Positions 1 to 5,630 of a stretch of 5,970 nucleotides of DNA are shown piece after piece. The translations under genes were made by a program, and so were the position numbers. Numbering within the stretch: position 1 is the first letter of the stretch; every line of letters starts with the position of its first letter. The notes below the pieces were generated by a model. That model worked only from the letters and a program-made list of their open reading frames with translations. It searched no databases and had not been told where the DNA came from. This stretch comes from Streptococcaceae bacterium (GTDB lineage Bacteria; Bacillota; Bacilli; Lactobacillales; Streptococcaceae): the NCBI GenBank assembly GCA_031279745.1, contig JAITHN010000129.1, positions 1-5,970 of the forward strand, read 5' to 3'.

Positions 1-37
1 GTAAAAAATGCGGCATGCGTGGCAAAAGTTGCACCTC

Positions 38-56
38 CTCCACAAATTTTGTGGAG
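38..56. repeat. Hairpin of repeat unit 1
   Basis: Perfect 8-bp inverted repeat, CTCCACAA (38-45) and TTGTGGAG (49-56), with a 3-nt loop. It has no following T-run, so it does not look like a Rho-independent terminator. The same position in unit 2 keeps a hairpin although several bases differ. Confidence 0.8.
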
Positions 57-97
57 TACTTGTAAAAAATGCGACATCCGTGGCAAGAGTTGCACAA

Positions 98-118
98 TCA
101 CCACAATTTTTGTGGTGA
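98..118. repeat. Hairpin of repeat unit 2
   Basis: Perfect 9-bp inverted repeat, TCACCACAA (98-106) and TTGTGGTGA (110-118), with a TTT loop. Compared with the hairpin in unit 1, the outer pairs changed together (CTCC/GGAG versus CACC/GGTG), so pairing is kept while sequence changes. Confidence 0.8.
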
Positions 119-121
119 CCT

Positions 122-266
122 TGTAAAAAATGCGTCAGATCATCAAGTAGAATAGCATTTTTTACACATCAGCCCCATAATGAGCTGTAGCCCCTTAAAA
201 AATGCGACAGATCATCAAGTAGAATAGCATTTTTTACACATCAGCCCCATGATGAGCTGTAACCCC
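122..266. repeat. Two type-B units, direct tandem duplication with 72-bp period
   Basis: Bases 123-194 and 195-266 are nearly identical 72-bp units. Unit 3 has 12-bp arms, TGTAAAAAATGC (122-133) and GCATTTTTTACA (155-166), around a 21-nt loop. Unit 4 has 10-bp arms (196-205 and 227-236). Each unit also has a small CAGC...GCTG stem about 5 nt after the right arm. The high identity suggests recent duplication relative to the more diverged type-A units. Confidence 0.85.
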
Positions 267-334
267 GTAAAAAATGCGACGTCCGTAGCAGCTGCAGCAA
301 AAGGTACACCCCTTCCACAGAATATGTGGCGACA

Positions 335-380
335 TGGAAAAAAATGCTGCATGAATAAACTGTCTGCGGCATTTTTTACA
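335..380. repeat. Long imperfect hairpin of repeat unit 6
   Basis: TGGAAAAAAATGCTGC (335-350) pairs with GCGGCATTTTTTACA (366-380) with one mismatch, one bulge and one G-U pair. This is the same head/inverted-head arrangement as type-B units, but the loop differs and a type-A tail follows. Confidence 0.75.
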
Positions 381-407
381 CCTTCTCCACAAACTTCATG
401 GCGACCT

Positions 408-445
408 AGTATGTGAGCCCCATGCTAGAAATTCTGGCTCATACT
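408..445. other. Hairpin of unknown role between the array and the pheS promoter
   Basis: AGTATGTGAGCC (408-419) pairs with GGCTCATACT (436-445) with a T bulge, forming about 10 bp around a 16-nt loop. A short T-run (458-462) lies 12 nt downstream rather than directly after the stem. It could be the worn terminator of an upstream gene or another repeat-derived palindrome. The sequence does not decide between these. Confidence 0.45.
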
Positions 446-460
446 CTGTTGCTGCCCTTT

Positions 461-489
461 TTGACTTATTCAAAAAAAAAAGATAGAAT
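461..489 (+). promoter_or_regulatory. Sigma-A type promoter of the pheS-pheT operon
   Basis: The -35 box is TTGACT (461-466) and the -10 box is TAGAAT (484-489), separated by exactly 17 bp, each one base off consensus. Ten consecutive A residues (472-481) fill most of the spacer. Transcription would start near 496-498, a few bases before T-box stem I, which supports the assignment. No other promoter of this quality was seen before pheS. Confidence 0.8.
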
Positions 490-501
490 AAATTTAAATC
501 A

Positions 502-705
502 GCAAAAACTAGTAAGTGAGAATCGATTGACAGAGAGAGGGTGGTGCTGTGAACCCTTATGAGATTCTGATTGAATTCACTTTTGCAAATGAGGAGAAAT
601 CCCGGTGGAGACCGTTACACTTTTATTGAGTTTGAGGGGAACCCTCAAAAATCAAGGATGGTACCACGAGTTTCGTTCCTTTGGGATGGGCTCGTGTTTT
701 ATTTT
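502..705 (+). promoter_or_regulatory. T-box leader, tRNA-Phe specific (TTC specifier)
   Basis: This leader senses uncharged tRNA-Phe and lets transcription continue into pheS when phenylalanyl-tRNA is scarce. Stem I can be traced: base GCAAAA (502-507) with TTTTGC (581-586), an AGTA element (511-514) facing the specifier loop, AGAATC (519-524) with GATTCT (563-568), and a distal GGGT/ACCC stem (539-542, 553-556) after AGAGAG. The specifier loop reads GAA-TTC-ACT (573-581), and TTC at 576-578 codes for Phe. Stem III is an 8-bp hairpin (631-638 with 642-649). The T-box sequence AGGATGGTACCACG (655-668) forms the antiterminator: AAGGA (654-658) with TCCTT (677-681), the bulge TGGTACC, and ACG (666-668) with CGT (674-676). 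TGGT (659-662) is complementary to an ACCA tRNA end. Known family architecture and visible pairing agree well. Confidence 0.95.
665..705 (+). terminator. T-box regulatory terminator
   Basis: CACGAG (665-670) pairs with CTCGTG (691-696), with an inner TTCC/GGGA pairing (676-679 with 683-686). TTTTATTTT follows at 697-705. The 5' arm overlaps the antiterminator bases ACG at 666-668, and the inner arm uses the same TTCC as the antiterminator, so the two folds exclude each other as expected for a T-box switch. Confidence 0.9.
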
Positions 706-718
706 GAATGGAGGACTT

Positions 719-1747
719 ATGATTACCAAATTAACAGAAGTAAAAAATGACGCATTGGATAGGATTTCAAAATCCACAGATTTAGGCGAATTGAATGCCA
801 TTCGAGTTGAAGTTCTAGGGAAAAAAGGACCGATCGCAGAAGCGATGAAGCAGATGAAAGATCTAAGCATCGAAGAAAAGAAAGAGATGGGTAAAGTTTC
901 GAATCAGACTCGAGATGCCATTACGAGTGCCATTGAAGAGAAAAAAGAAAAGCTAGAAGCCGCAGCAGTAGAATTAAAACTGAAAAAAGAGTCAATTGAT
1001 ATTACACTTCCAGGAGCAGAAATTCCTAAGGGAAGTCGCCATGTCTTGAGTCAAACTCGTCAAGAAATCGAAGATATTTTTATTTCGTTAGGGTATCGAA
1101 TTGTGGATGGGTATGAAGTGGAAACAGACTTTTATAACTTTGAGCGCATGAACTTGCCAAAAGATCATCCGGCTCGTGATATGCAAGACACATTTTATAT
1201 TAGTGAAGAAATCTTATTACGTACACACACTTCGCCAGTTCAGGCACGAGTTATGGAAAAACATGATTTTTCAAAAGGTGCTTTGAAAATGATTTCTCCG
1301 GGGAAAGTATTTAGGCGTGATACAGATGATGCGACCCATTCGCATCAATTTAATCAAATTGAAGGGTTAGTCATCGATAAAAATGTGACAATGGCAGATT
1401 TAAAAGGGACACTTGAAACAGTCATTCAAGCCTATTTTGGAAAAGAGAGAACCATTCGTTTACGTCCATCATTTTTCCCATTTACGGAACCGAGTGTAGA
1501 AGTAGATGTTTCTTGTTTCAAATGTGGAGGAAAAGGATGTAATGTCTGCAAATATACGGGATGGATTGAAGTGTTAGGAGCAGGAATGGTACATCCGGAT
1601 GTCCTTGAAATGAGTGGCATTGATTCAAGCGTATATAGTGGATTTGCCTTTGGTTTGGGTCAAGAACGTTTTGCCATGCTCCGTTACGGAGTTAATGATA
1701 TTCGTGCATTTTATCAAAACGACCAACGCTTTCTAGAACAATTTTAG
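719..1747 (+). CDS. pheS: Phenylalanine--tRNA ligase alpha subunit PheS
   Basis: This is the catalytic subunit of cytosolic phenylalanyl-tRNA synthetase, which joins Phe to tRNA-Phe using ATP; it works as an (alpha-beta)2 tetramer with PheT. The 342 residues match the usual bacterial length. An N-terminal coiled-coil region (about 1-90) is followed by the class II catalytic domain: a motif 1 region near 105-150 (GSRHVLSQT, NLPKDHPARDMQDTFY), motif 2 with FRR at 198-200 and HSHQFNQIEG, FTEPSVEVDV near 255-264, and motif 3 GLGQERFAMLRYGV at 312-325. Cysteines 266, 269, 274 and 277 form a CxxC-x4-CxxC zinc-ribbon-like insertion, which Firmicute PheS proteins often have. The ATG at 719 is chosen because GGAGG (710-714) precedes it and it lies just after the T-box terminator. 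The frame stays open upstream to a GTG at 605, but that lies inside the leader RNA. Confidence 0.98.
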   Translation: MITKLTEVKNDALDRISKSTDLGELNAIRVEVLGKKGPIAEAMKQMKDLSIEEKKEMGKVSNQTRDAITSAIEEKKEKLEAAAVELKLKKESIDITLPGAEIPKGSRHVLSQTRQEIEDIFISLGYRIVDGYEVETDFYNFERMNLPKDHPARDMQDTFYISEEILLRTHTSPVQARVMEKHDFSKGALKMISPGKVFRRDTDDATHSHQFNQIEGLVIDKNVTMADLKGTLETVIQAYFGKERTIRLRPSFFPFTEPSVEVDVSCFKCGGKGCNVCKYTGWIEVLGAGMVHPDVLEMSGIDSSVYSGFAFGLGQERFAMLRYGVNDIRAFYQNDQRFLEQF

Positions 1748-1760
1748 GAGGGGGTAACTT

Positions 1761-2186
1761 TTGAACAAAGAAGGTTGTAGTGGATGTTCCTCCGTTCTAG
1801 TCATTCTCTTCGTCGTTGCATGGATTACAAATAATTTTTGGACACTTGTATGGATCCTCATCCTAATATTCATTATCGCAGCATTAATTTTCTGGTCGAA
1901 GAGGGAAGCAAGAATTTCCGCTGAAAAAGAGGAATATGAAAAAAATCGTGTGTATTATGAGCATCAAGCCTTGAAACGAGAGCATGAAAAGGCCATGCTC
2001 GAAAAAGAAAATATGCGTATGCAACAAGAAATCAATGAAGTGAAAGACGAAATTGAAATTCAGCAAATTGAAAAACTTGAAGAACAACAACGATTACTAG
2101 AAAAACAAAGATTAGAAGAAGAACTTGTAGCTTTAAAGAGAGAAAATGAAGCTCTAAAAGAAGAACAAAAATGGGATAATTTTTAA
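1761..2186 (+). CDS. Small membrane-anchored coiled-coil protein, function unknown
   Basis: I do not recognise a family for these 141 residues. The start is TTG at 1761, supported by a strong AGGAGGGG site beginning in the pheS stop codon (1746-1753). The N-terminus has a CSGC pair (C6, C9). Residues about 11-45 are strongly hydrophobic, and an NN at 24-25 could make the turn of a short two-helix membrane hairpin; a single long helix is also possible. Basic residues SKRE (46-49) follow. From about 50 to 135 the chain is Glu/Lys/Gln-rich with regular Leu, Met and Ile positions, which predicts a long cytoplasmic helix or coiled coil, ending in an aromatic WDNF. No signal peptidase site or enzymatic motif is visible. 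It sits between pheS and pheT with 13-nt gaps on both sides, so it should share the T-box control and be made during Phe-tRNA shortage. Any functional link to the synthetase is inference only. Confidence 0.88.
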   Translation: MNKEGCSGCSSVLVILFVVAWITNNFWTLVWILILIFIIAALIFWSKREARISAEKEEYEKNRVYYEHQALKREHEKAMLEKENMRMQQEINEVKDEIEIQQIEKLEEQQRLLEKQRLEEELVALKRENEALKEEQKWDNF

Positions 2187-2199
2187 AAAGGAGTTCATC

Positions 2200-4620
2200 A
2201 TGAACGTATCAGAAAAATGGATAAAATCGCTTGTTCCGATTCAAGCAAGCGCACAAGAAATTGCAGATAAAATGTCAACGACAGGAATAGAAGTAGAGGG
2301 AGTTATACGTTTACAAGACGGATTGAAAAAACTTGTGGTCGGGTATGTAGAAACTTGTATTCCACACCCGGATAGTGATCATTTAAGTGTTTGTATGGTC
2401 GATGTTGGAGAAGATGCGCCAATTCAAATTGTCTGTGGTGCGCCTAATATTAAAGCAGATAAAAAAGTAATTGTTGCTCTTGTAGGGGCAAGGATTGCTG
2501 GAAATTATAAAATCAAAAAAGGGAAAATCCGTGGTGCCGAATCTTTCGGGATGATTTGTTCTTTGCAAGAAATAGGATTTGATGAATCTGTCGTGCCAAA
2601 GGAAGTAGCAGAAGGCATTTATTTCATGCCAGAAGAAGCTGTTGTAGGGGACGAGGTCTATCCTTATTTAGATATGGATGATTCCATTTTAGAATTATCC
2701 ATTACACCAAACCGTGCGGATGCTTTATCCATGCTAGGTGTAGCTTACGAACTTGCAGCTATATATGATCAACCATTTACACCTGAAAAGGTGAGAGTGG
2801 ATGAAGAGGATTCTGAAAGTGTTCAGGATTACGTAAATGTAACGGTTGTGGATGCAAATGATTGTCCGACGTACAAAATGCGTGTGATTAAAAATGTGAC
2901 CATTCAAGAAAGTCCGCTATGGTTACAAAAACGACTAATGTCTGCTGGAATGCGTCCAATTAACAACGTTGTCGATGTAACGAACTACGTGCTCATGCTT
3001 TATGGACAACCTCTTCACGCATTTGACTATGGGAAACTCGCCTCCAAAGAAATTCTTGTAAGACGGGCTCATGAAAATGAAACAATGACCACTTTAGACG
3101 GTCAGGAACGCATTTTATCTAGCGAAAACATTGTCATTACAAATGGCGAAAAACCTGTTGCGCTTGCTGGAGTTATGGGTGGGCAAAATACAGAGGTTGA
3201 TGCAGAAACAACAACTGTTGCGCTAGAAGCTGCATTATTTGATCCAACGCTTACACGGTTAACAAGCAAAAAATTTCATTTGCGCAGTGAATCTTCCATG
3301 CGATTTGAAAAGGGAATCAACGTGGCAACCGTTGGGGAAGCTGGAGATTTTGCAGCCAGCTTAATTGCAGAACTTTCAGGAGGTGTTGTGGTCAGTCAAA
3401 CTGCAATTGGGAGTGAGCAAGTGGCGCGTAATGTTGAGATTTCGATTTCACTAGAGCACATCAACCGCGCTTTAGGCACTTCACTCAACAAGGAAGAAGT
3501 AGGGGAGATTTTTAATCGTCTTGCATTTCCATATACCGAAACGGCAGATGTTTTCGTGGTTGTCATTCCACCAAGACGTTGGGATATTCATATTGAAGCG
3601 GACATTATTGAAGAAGTGGCACGCATTTATGGCTATGACAATCTTCCTTCAACGCTTCCAAGCGGAACGGATGCTGAAAGTGGCTTAAATCAAAATCAGA
3701 AAAATTTGCGTAAACTTCATGAAACAGCTATGGCTGCTGGTCTTTCTGAAATTGTGAGCTATGCACTAACTACAGAAGCGAAAGCACCGCTATTTACTGA
3801 AGGGCGACAAGTCATTACCAAATTGGATTGGCCGATGACGGAAGACAGAACAAGTTTACGTTTAAGCCTTCTCCCAGGAATTTTAGACATCATAAAATAT
3901 AATATTGTACGTCAAAAAGACAATTTGGCAGTTTATGAAATTGGGAAAGTCTTTGAGCAAACTGGTGACTATAAGACTCAACTTCCAAAAGAGGTGAATA
4001 AGTTTGCATTTGCCCTTACAGGTGAAAGACTCGGCAAAACGTGGCGTTCAAAAGCGGAAAAAGTTGATTTCTATACAGCCAAAGGAATTGCGGAAACTAT
4101 TTTGTCTACCTTTGTTTCTTTAGCGGACATCCGGTTTGAAAAATTGGAAGCATTGAAGGAGCTTCACCCAGGTCGTAGTGCAAGCATTCTTTATAAAGGG
4201 GAGTCTATTGGGTTTGTTGGGCAAGTCCATCCAAAATTTGCAAAAGAAAATGATTTGTTCGAGACTTATGTACTAGAGCTCAATCTTGATGGATTATGGA
4301 AAGAAGAATCAAGCGCAGTCATTTTTGAGGAAATCTCGAAATTCCCAACCGTTCATCGTGACATCGCCTTGCTCGTCGATACCACAGTGGACAACCAGTC
4401 ATTGACAGGAACCATCCTTGAAAATGGGGGACGTTTCTTGAAGGACGTCAAATTGTTTGACGTCTATCTTGGGGAAAACATCCAACAAGGGAAGAAATCT
4501 TTGGCTTATGCGCTCACTTTTTCAAACATCGAGGCCACACTGACCGATGAAGACGTGAATGCCGCAATGGCAAAAGTGCAGAAGAAGCTTATTGAAAATT
4601 ATGGAGTAGAAATCCGTTAA
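2200..4620 (+). CDS. pheT: Phenylalanine--tRNA ligase beta subunit PheT
   Basis: This subunit completes the PheRS tetramer, binds tRNA-Phe and removes mischarged tyrosine. The 806 residues match Bacilli PheT length. Visible parts in order are the N-terminal region (GIEVEGV at 29-35), an EMAP/OB-type tRNA-binding domain at about 40-155 (HPDSDHLSVCMVDVG, IVCGAPN), the B3/B4 editing domain at about 212-400 (RPINNVVDVTNYV at 252-264, QPLHAFDYGKL, MGG at 326-328, SESSMRFEKGIN near 363-374), the B5 domain at about 410-485 with PPRRWDI and the acidic stretch EADIIEEVARIYGYDNLP, the pseudo-catalytic core at about 490-700 (HPGRSA at 656-661), and the FDX-ACB anticodon-binding domain at about 714-806 (FPTVHRDIALLVD). 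The ATG is preceded by AAAGGAG (2187-2193). No clear terminator follows; the stop codon runs straight into a repeat array. The last ~38 codons are repeated in degenerate form downstream. Confidence 0.98.
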   Translation: MNVSEKWIKSLVPIQASAQEIADKMSTTGIEVEGVIRLQDGLKKLVVGYVETCIPHPDSDHLSVCMVDVGEDAPIQIVCGAPNIKADKKVIVALVGARIAGNYKIKKGKIRGAESFGMICSLQEIGFDESVVPKEVAEGIYFMPEEAVVGDEVYPYLDMDDSILELSITPNRADALSMLGVAYELAAIYDQPFTPEKVRVDEEDSESVQDYVNVTVVDANDCPTYKMRVIKNVTIQESPLWLQKRLMSAGMRPINNVVDVTNYVLMLYGQPLHAFDYGKLASKEILVRRAHENETMTTLDGQERILSSENIVITNGEKPVALAGVMGGQNTEVDAETTTVALEAALFDPTLTRLTSKKFHLRSESSMRFEKGINVATVGEAGDFAASLIAELSGGVVVSQTAIGSEQVARNVEISISLEHINRALGTSLNKEEVGEIFNRLAFPYTETADVFVVVIPPRRWDIHIEADIIEEVARIYGYDNLPSTLPSGTDAESGLNQNQKNLRKLHETAMAAGLSEIVSYALTTEAKAPLFTEGRQVITKLDWPMTEDRTSLRLSLLPGILDIIKYNIVRQKDNLAVYEIGKVFEQTGDYKTQLPKEVNKFAFALTGERLGKTWRSKAEKVDFYTAKGIAETILSTFVSLADIRFEKLEALKELHPGRSASILYKGESIGFVGQVHPKFAKENDLFETYVLELNLDGLWKEESSAVIFEEISKFPTVHRDIALLVDTTVDNQSLTGTILENGGRFLKDVKLFDVYLGENIQQGKKSLAYALTFSNIEATLTDEDVNAAMAKVQKKLIENYGVEIR

Positions 4621-4622
4621 CC

Positions 4623-4783
4623 TTGAGCACACTAAAGGCCTGTGCATACAATTAAGGCCTGTGCGCACAATTAGGGACTGAGAGCATACTCGAGGCTGTG
4701 CGCACAATTAAGGACTGAGAGCGTACTCGAGGCTGTACGCACAATTAGGGACTGAGCGCACACTCAAAGCCAATGCGCACACG
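4623..4783. repeat. 37-bp tandem repeat array directly after pheT
   Basis: Three nearly complete units lie at 4657-4694, 4695-4731 and 4732-4768. Their shared parts are GCTGTGCGCACAATTA, then GGACTGAGAGC, then TACTCGAG. Partial units flank them at 4637-4656 (GCCTGTGCATACAATTAAG) and 4769-4783. The start of the array, TTGAGCACACTAAAG at 4623-4637, resembles the end of the last full unit (4754-4769), so the array begins within a few bases of the pheT stop. The unit length is not a multiple of three and no reading frame is supported. There are no variable spacers, so it is not a CRISPR. Confidence 0.85.
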
Positions 4784-4893
4784 TTCTCAAACATCGAGTC
4801 CACACTGACAGATGCGACGTGTTTGCCCGAATGGCAGCGTTCATTGAAACTTATTGGAAATTACGGAGTGGAAATCCGTTAACCGTGAACACA
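4769..4893 (+). pseudogene. Degenerate duplicate of the pheT 3' end
   Basis: This stretch aligns with 4504-4631, the last ~38 codons of pheT plus about 11 bases past the stop, at an offset of 262-265 bp. The bases TCAAACATCGAG (4787-4798 versus 4522-4533), CCACACTGAC, and the tail GAAATCCGTTAACC followed by TGA-CACAC are shared. Read from 4784 it keeps FSNIESTLTD at the front and NYGVEIR-stop at the end, as in real PheT. The middle is shifted by about -1 and then -2 bases; in the shifted frame it reads DVFARMA against DVNAAMA. It lacks a start codon, a ribosome binding site and the other ~768 codons, so it is a non-coding relic. Several differences from pheT are silent third-base changes. Confidence 0.88.
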
Positions 4894-4952
4894 CACGTTT
4901 TAGGATTGTTGTAAAGCAGGTCTATCCGTTTGATTGAATTCCTCAAATAGGA

Positions 4953-5415
4953 ACGTATGAATCTGGATGAACGAATCAGGACGAAAGAATCATGACGCAA
5001 GAATCATGACGCAAGAATCTAGACGCAAGAATCTAGACGCAAGAATCTAGATGCATGAATCAGGACGCAAGAATCATGACGAAAGAATCTAGATCTCAGA
5101 ATCATGGACGGATGAATCATGGAAACACATGCACACATAACGCATGAATCATGACGAAAGAATCATGACGAAAGAATCATGACGAAAGAATCTGGATCTC
5201 AGAATCATGGACGGATGAATCATGGAAACACATGCACACATAACGCATGAATCATGACGCAAGAATCATGACGCAAGAATCTAGACGCATGAATCATGAC
5301 GCATGAATCATGACGAAAGAATCTAGACGAAAGAATCTGGACGCAAGAATCTAGATCTCAGAATCATGGACGGATGAATCATGGAAACACATGCACATAT
5401 AACGCATGATTTGGG
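4953..5415. repeat. 14-bp tandem array, 22 units, interrupted by three 47-bp blocks
   Basis: The unit is ACGMAAGAATCNNG, most often ACGCAAGAATCATG, ACGAAAGAATCATG or the same ending in CTAG. Ten units run 4953-5092, four run 5140-5195 and eight run 5243-5354. A worn half unit follows the last block at 5402-5415. GAATC at unit positions 7-11 and the final G are kept in all 22 units. Most variation is at positions 4-5 and at the central pair 12-13 (AT in 10 units, TA in 7, TG in 3, AG in 2). No gene is supported here because stop codons recur in the repeat. The function is unknown. Confidence 0.93.
5093..5401. repeat. Three copies of a 47-bp block inside the 14-bp array
   Basis: Copies lie at 5093-5139, 5196-5242 and 5355-5401. 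Each is ATCTCAGAATCATGG, then ACGGATGAATCATGG, then AAACACATGCACACATA (15, 15 and 17 bp; the third copy ends CACATATA). The first two copies are identical. The first two segments are plainly 14-bp units with an extra G, and the third is more diverged. The spacings of 103 and 159 bp equal 47 plus 4 x 14 and 47 plus 8 x 14, so the array is a higher-order repeat. Confidence 0.92.
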
Positions 5416-5438
5416 GGGATATAAAAATCTAAGATGGT

Positions 5439-5570
5439 TAAATCTCGGAACTCATGATTCTAAAACAAATAAATTTAGGAACTTATGATTCTAAAACAGT
5501 TAAATCTCGGAACTCATGACTCTAAAACAAATAAATCTCTGGAGTTATGATTCTAGAACACATAAATCAG
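5439..5570. repeat. 31-bp tandem array upstream of the yvlD-like gene
   Basis: Four units lie at 5439-5469, 5470-5500, 5501-5531 and 5532-5562, each exactly 31 bp, with a partial fifth (TAAATCAG, 5563-5570) and a possible worn unit before them (about 5422-5438). The shared parts are TAAATCTCGGAACTCATGAT followed by TCTAAAACA. Units 1 and 3 are nearly identical, and 2 and 4 are more diverged. No spacers and no gene. The array ends about 60 bp before the next start codon, so it may lie in the control region of that gene. Confidence 0.9.
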
Positions 5571-5630
5571 TCTACGGTAGGAGACAAATTTTACACATTT
5601 AAGGTAAACTTGAGGAAAAGGAGGAGAAAC

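Larger units (their letters stand above)
1..407. repeat. Tandem array of six 61-72 bp hairpin-rich repeat units
   Basis: Units begin with GTAAAAAATGCG or a close variant at 1, 62, 123, 195, 267 and about 336. The spacing is 61, 61, 72, 72 and about 69 bp. Two subfamilies are visible. Type A (units 1, 2 and 5) carries a CCACA...TGTGG hairpin near its 3' end, followed in units 2 and 5 by GGYGAC. Type B (units 3 and 4) carries an inverted GCATTTTTTAC copy of the head motif plus a CAGC...GCTG stem. Unit 6 combines the inverted head of type B with the CCACA/GGCGACC tail of type A, so it looks like a hybrid. No convincing reading frame or protein was seen. The first unit begins at base 1, so the array may extend outside the window. 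The function is unknown; it could be an intergenic tandem repeat or a small palindromic element that amplified in place. Confidence 0.9.

Noticed and set aside
605..718. N-terminal extension of PheS from a GTG start
   Set aside because: It overlaps the T-box stem III, antiterminator and terminator, has no family match, and a better start with GGAGG lies at 719.
652..2568. Minus-strand open frames at 652-870, 1432-1620, 1884-2090 and 2383-2568
   Set aside because: They lie opposite strongly supported plus-strand genes or leader, show no recognisable protein features, and are best explained as frame shadows.
4522..4707. Minus-strand open frame across the pheT end and 37-bp array
   Set aside because: It is antisense to the PheT C-terminus and to repeats, and its sequence resembles no protein I recognise.
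4784..4882. Functional small protein encoded by the pheT relic
   Set aside because: The frame lacks a start codon and ribosome binding site, and its middle is frameshifted relative to PheT.
4884..4901. Terminator for the pheT operon (CGTG-loop-CACG followed by TTTT)
   Set aside because: A 4-bp stem is too weak, and it lies within repeat- and relic-derived sequence. No convincing terminator was found after pheT.
4623..5570. CRISPR array
   Set aside because: Repeats abut each other with no unique spacers, periods are 14, 31 and 37 bp, and no cas gene is present.
5581..5610. Promoter for the 5631 gene (GAGACA ... TAAACT)
   Set aside because: Both boxes match consensus poorly, and the predicted start would fall on the ribosome binding site.
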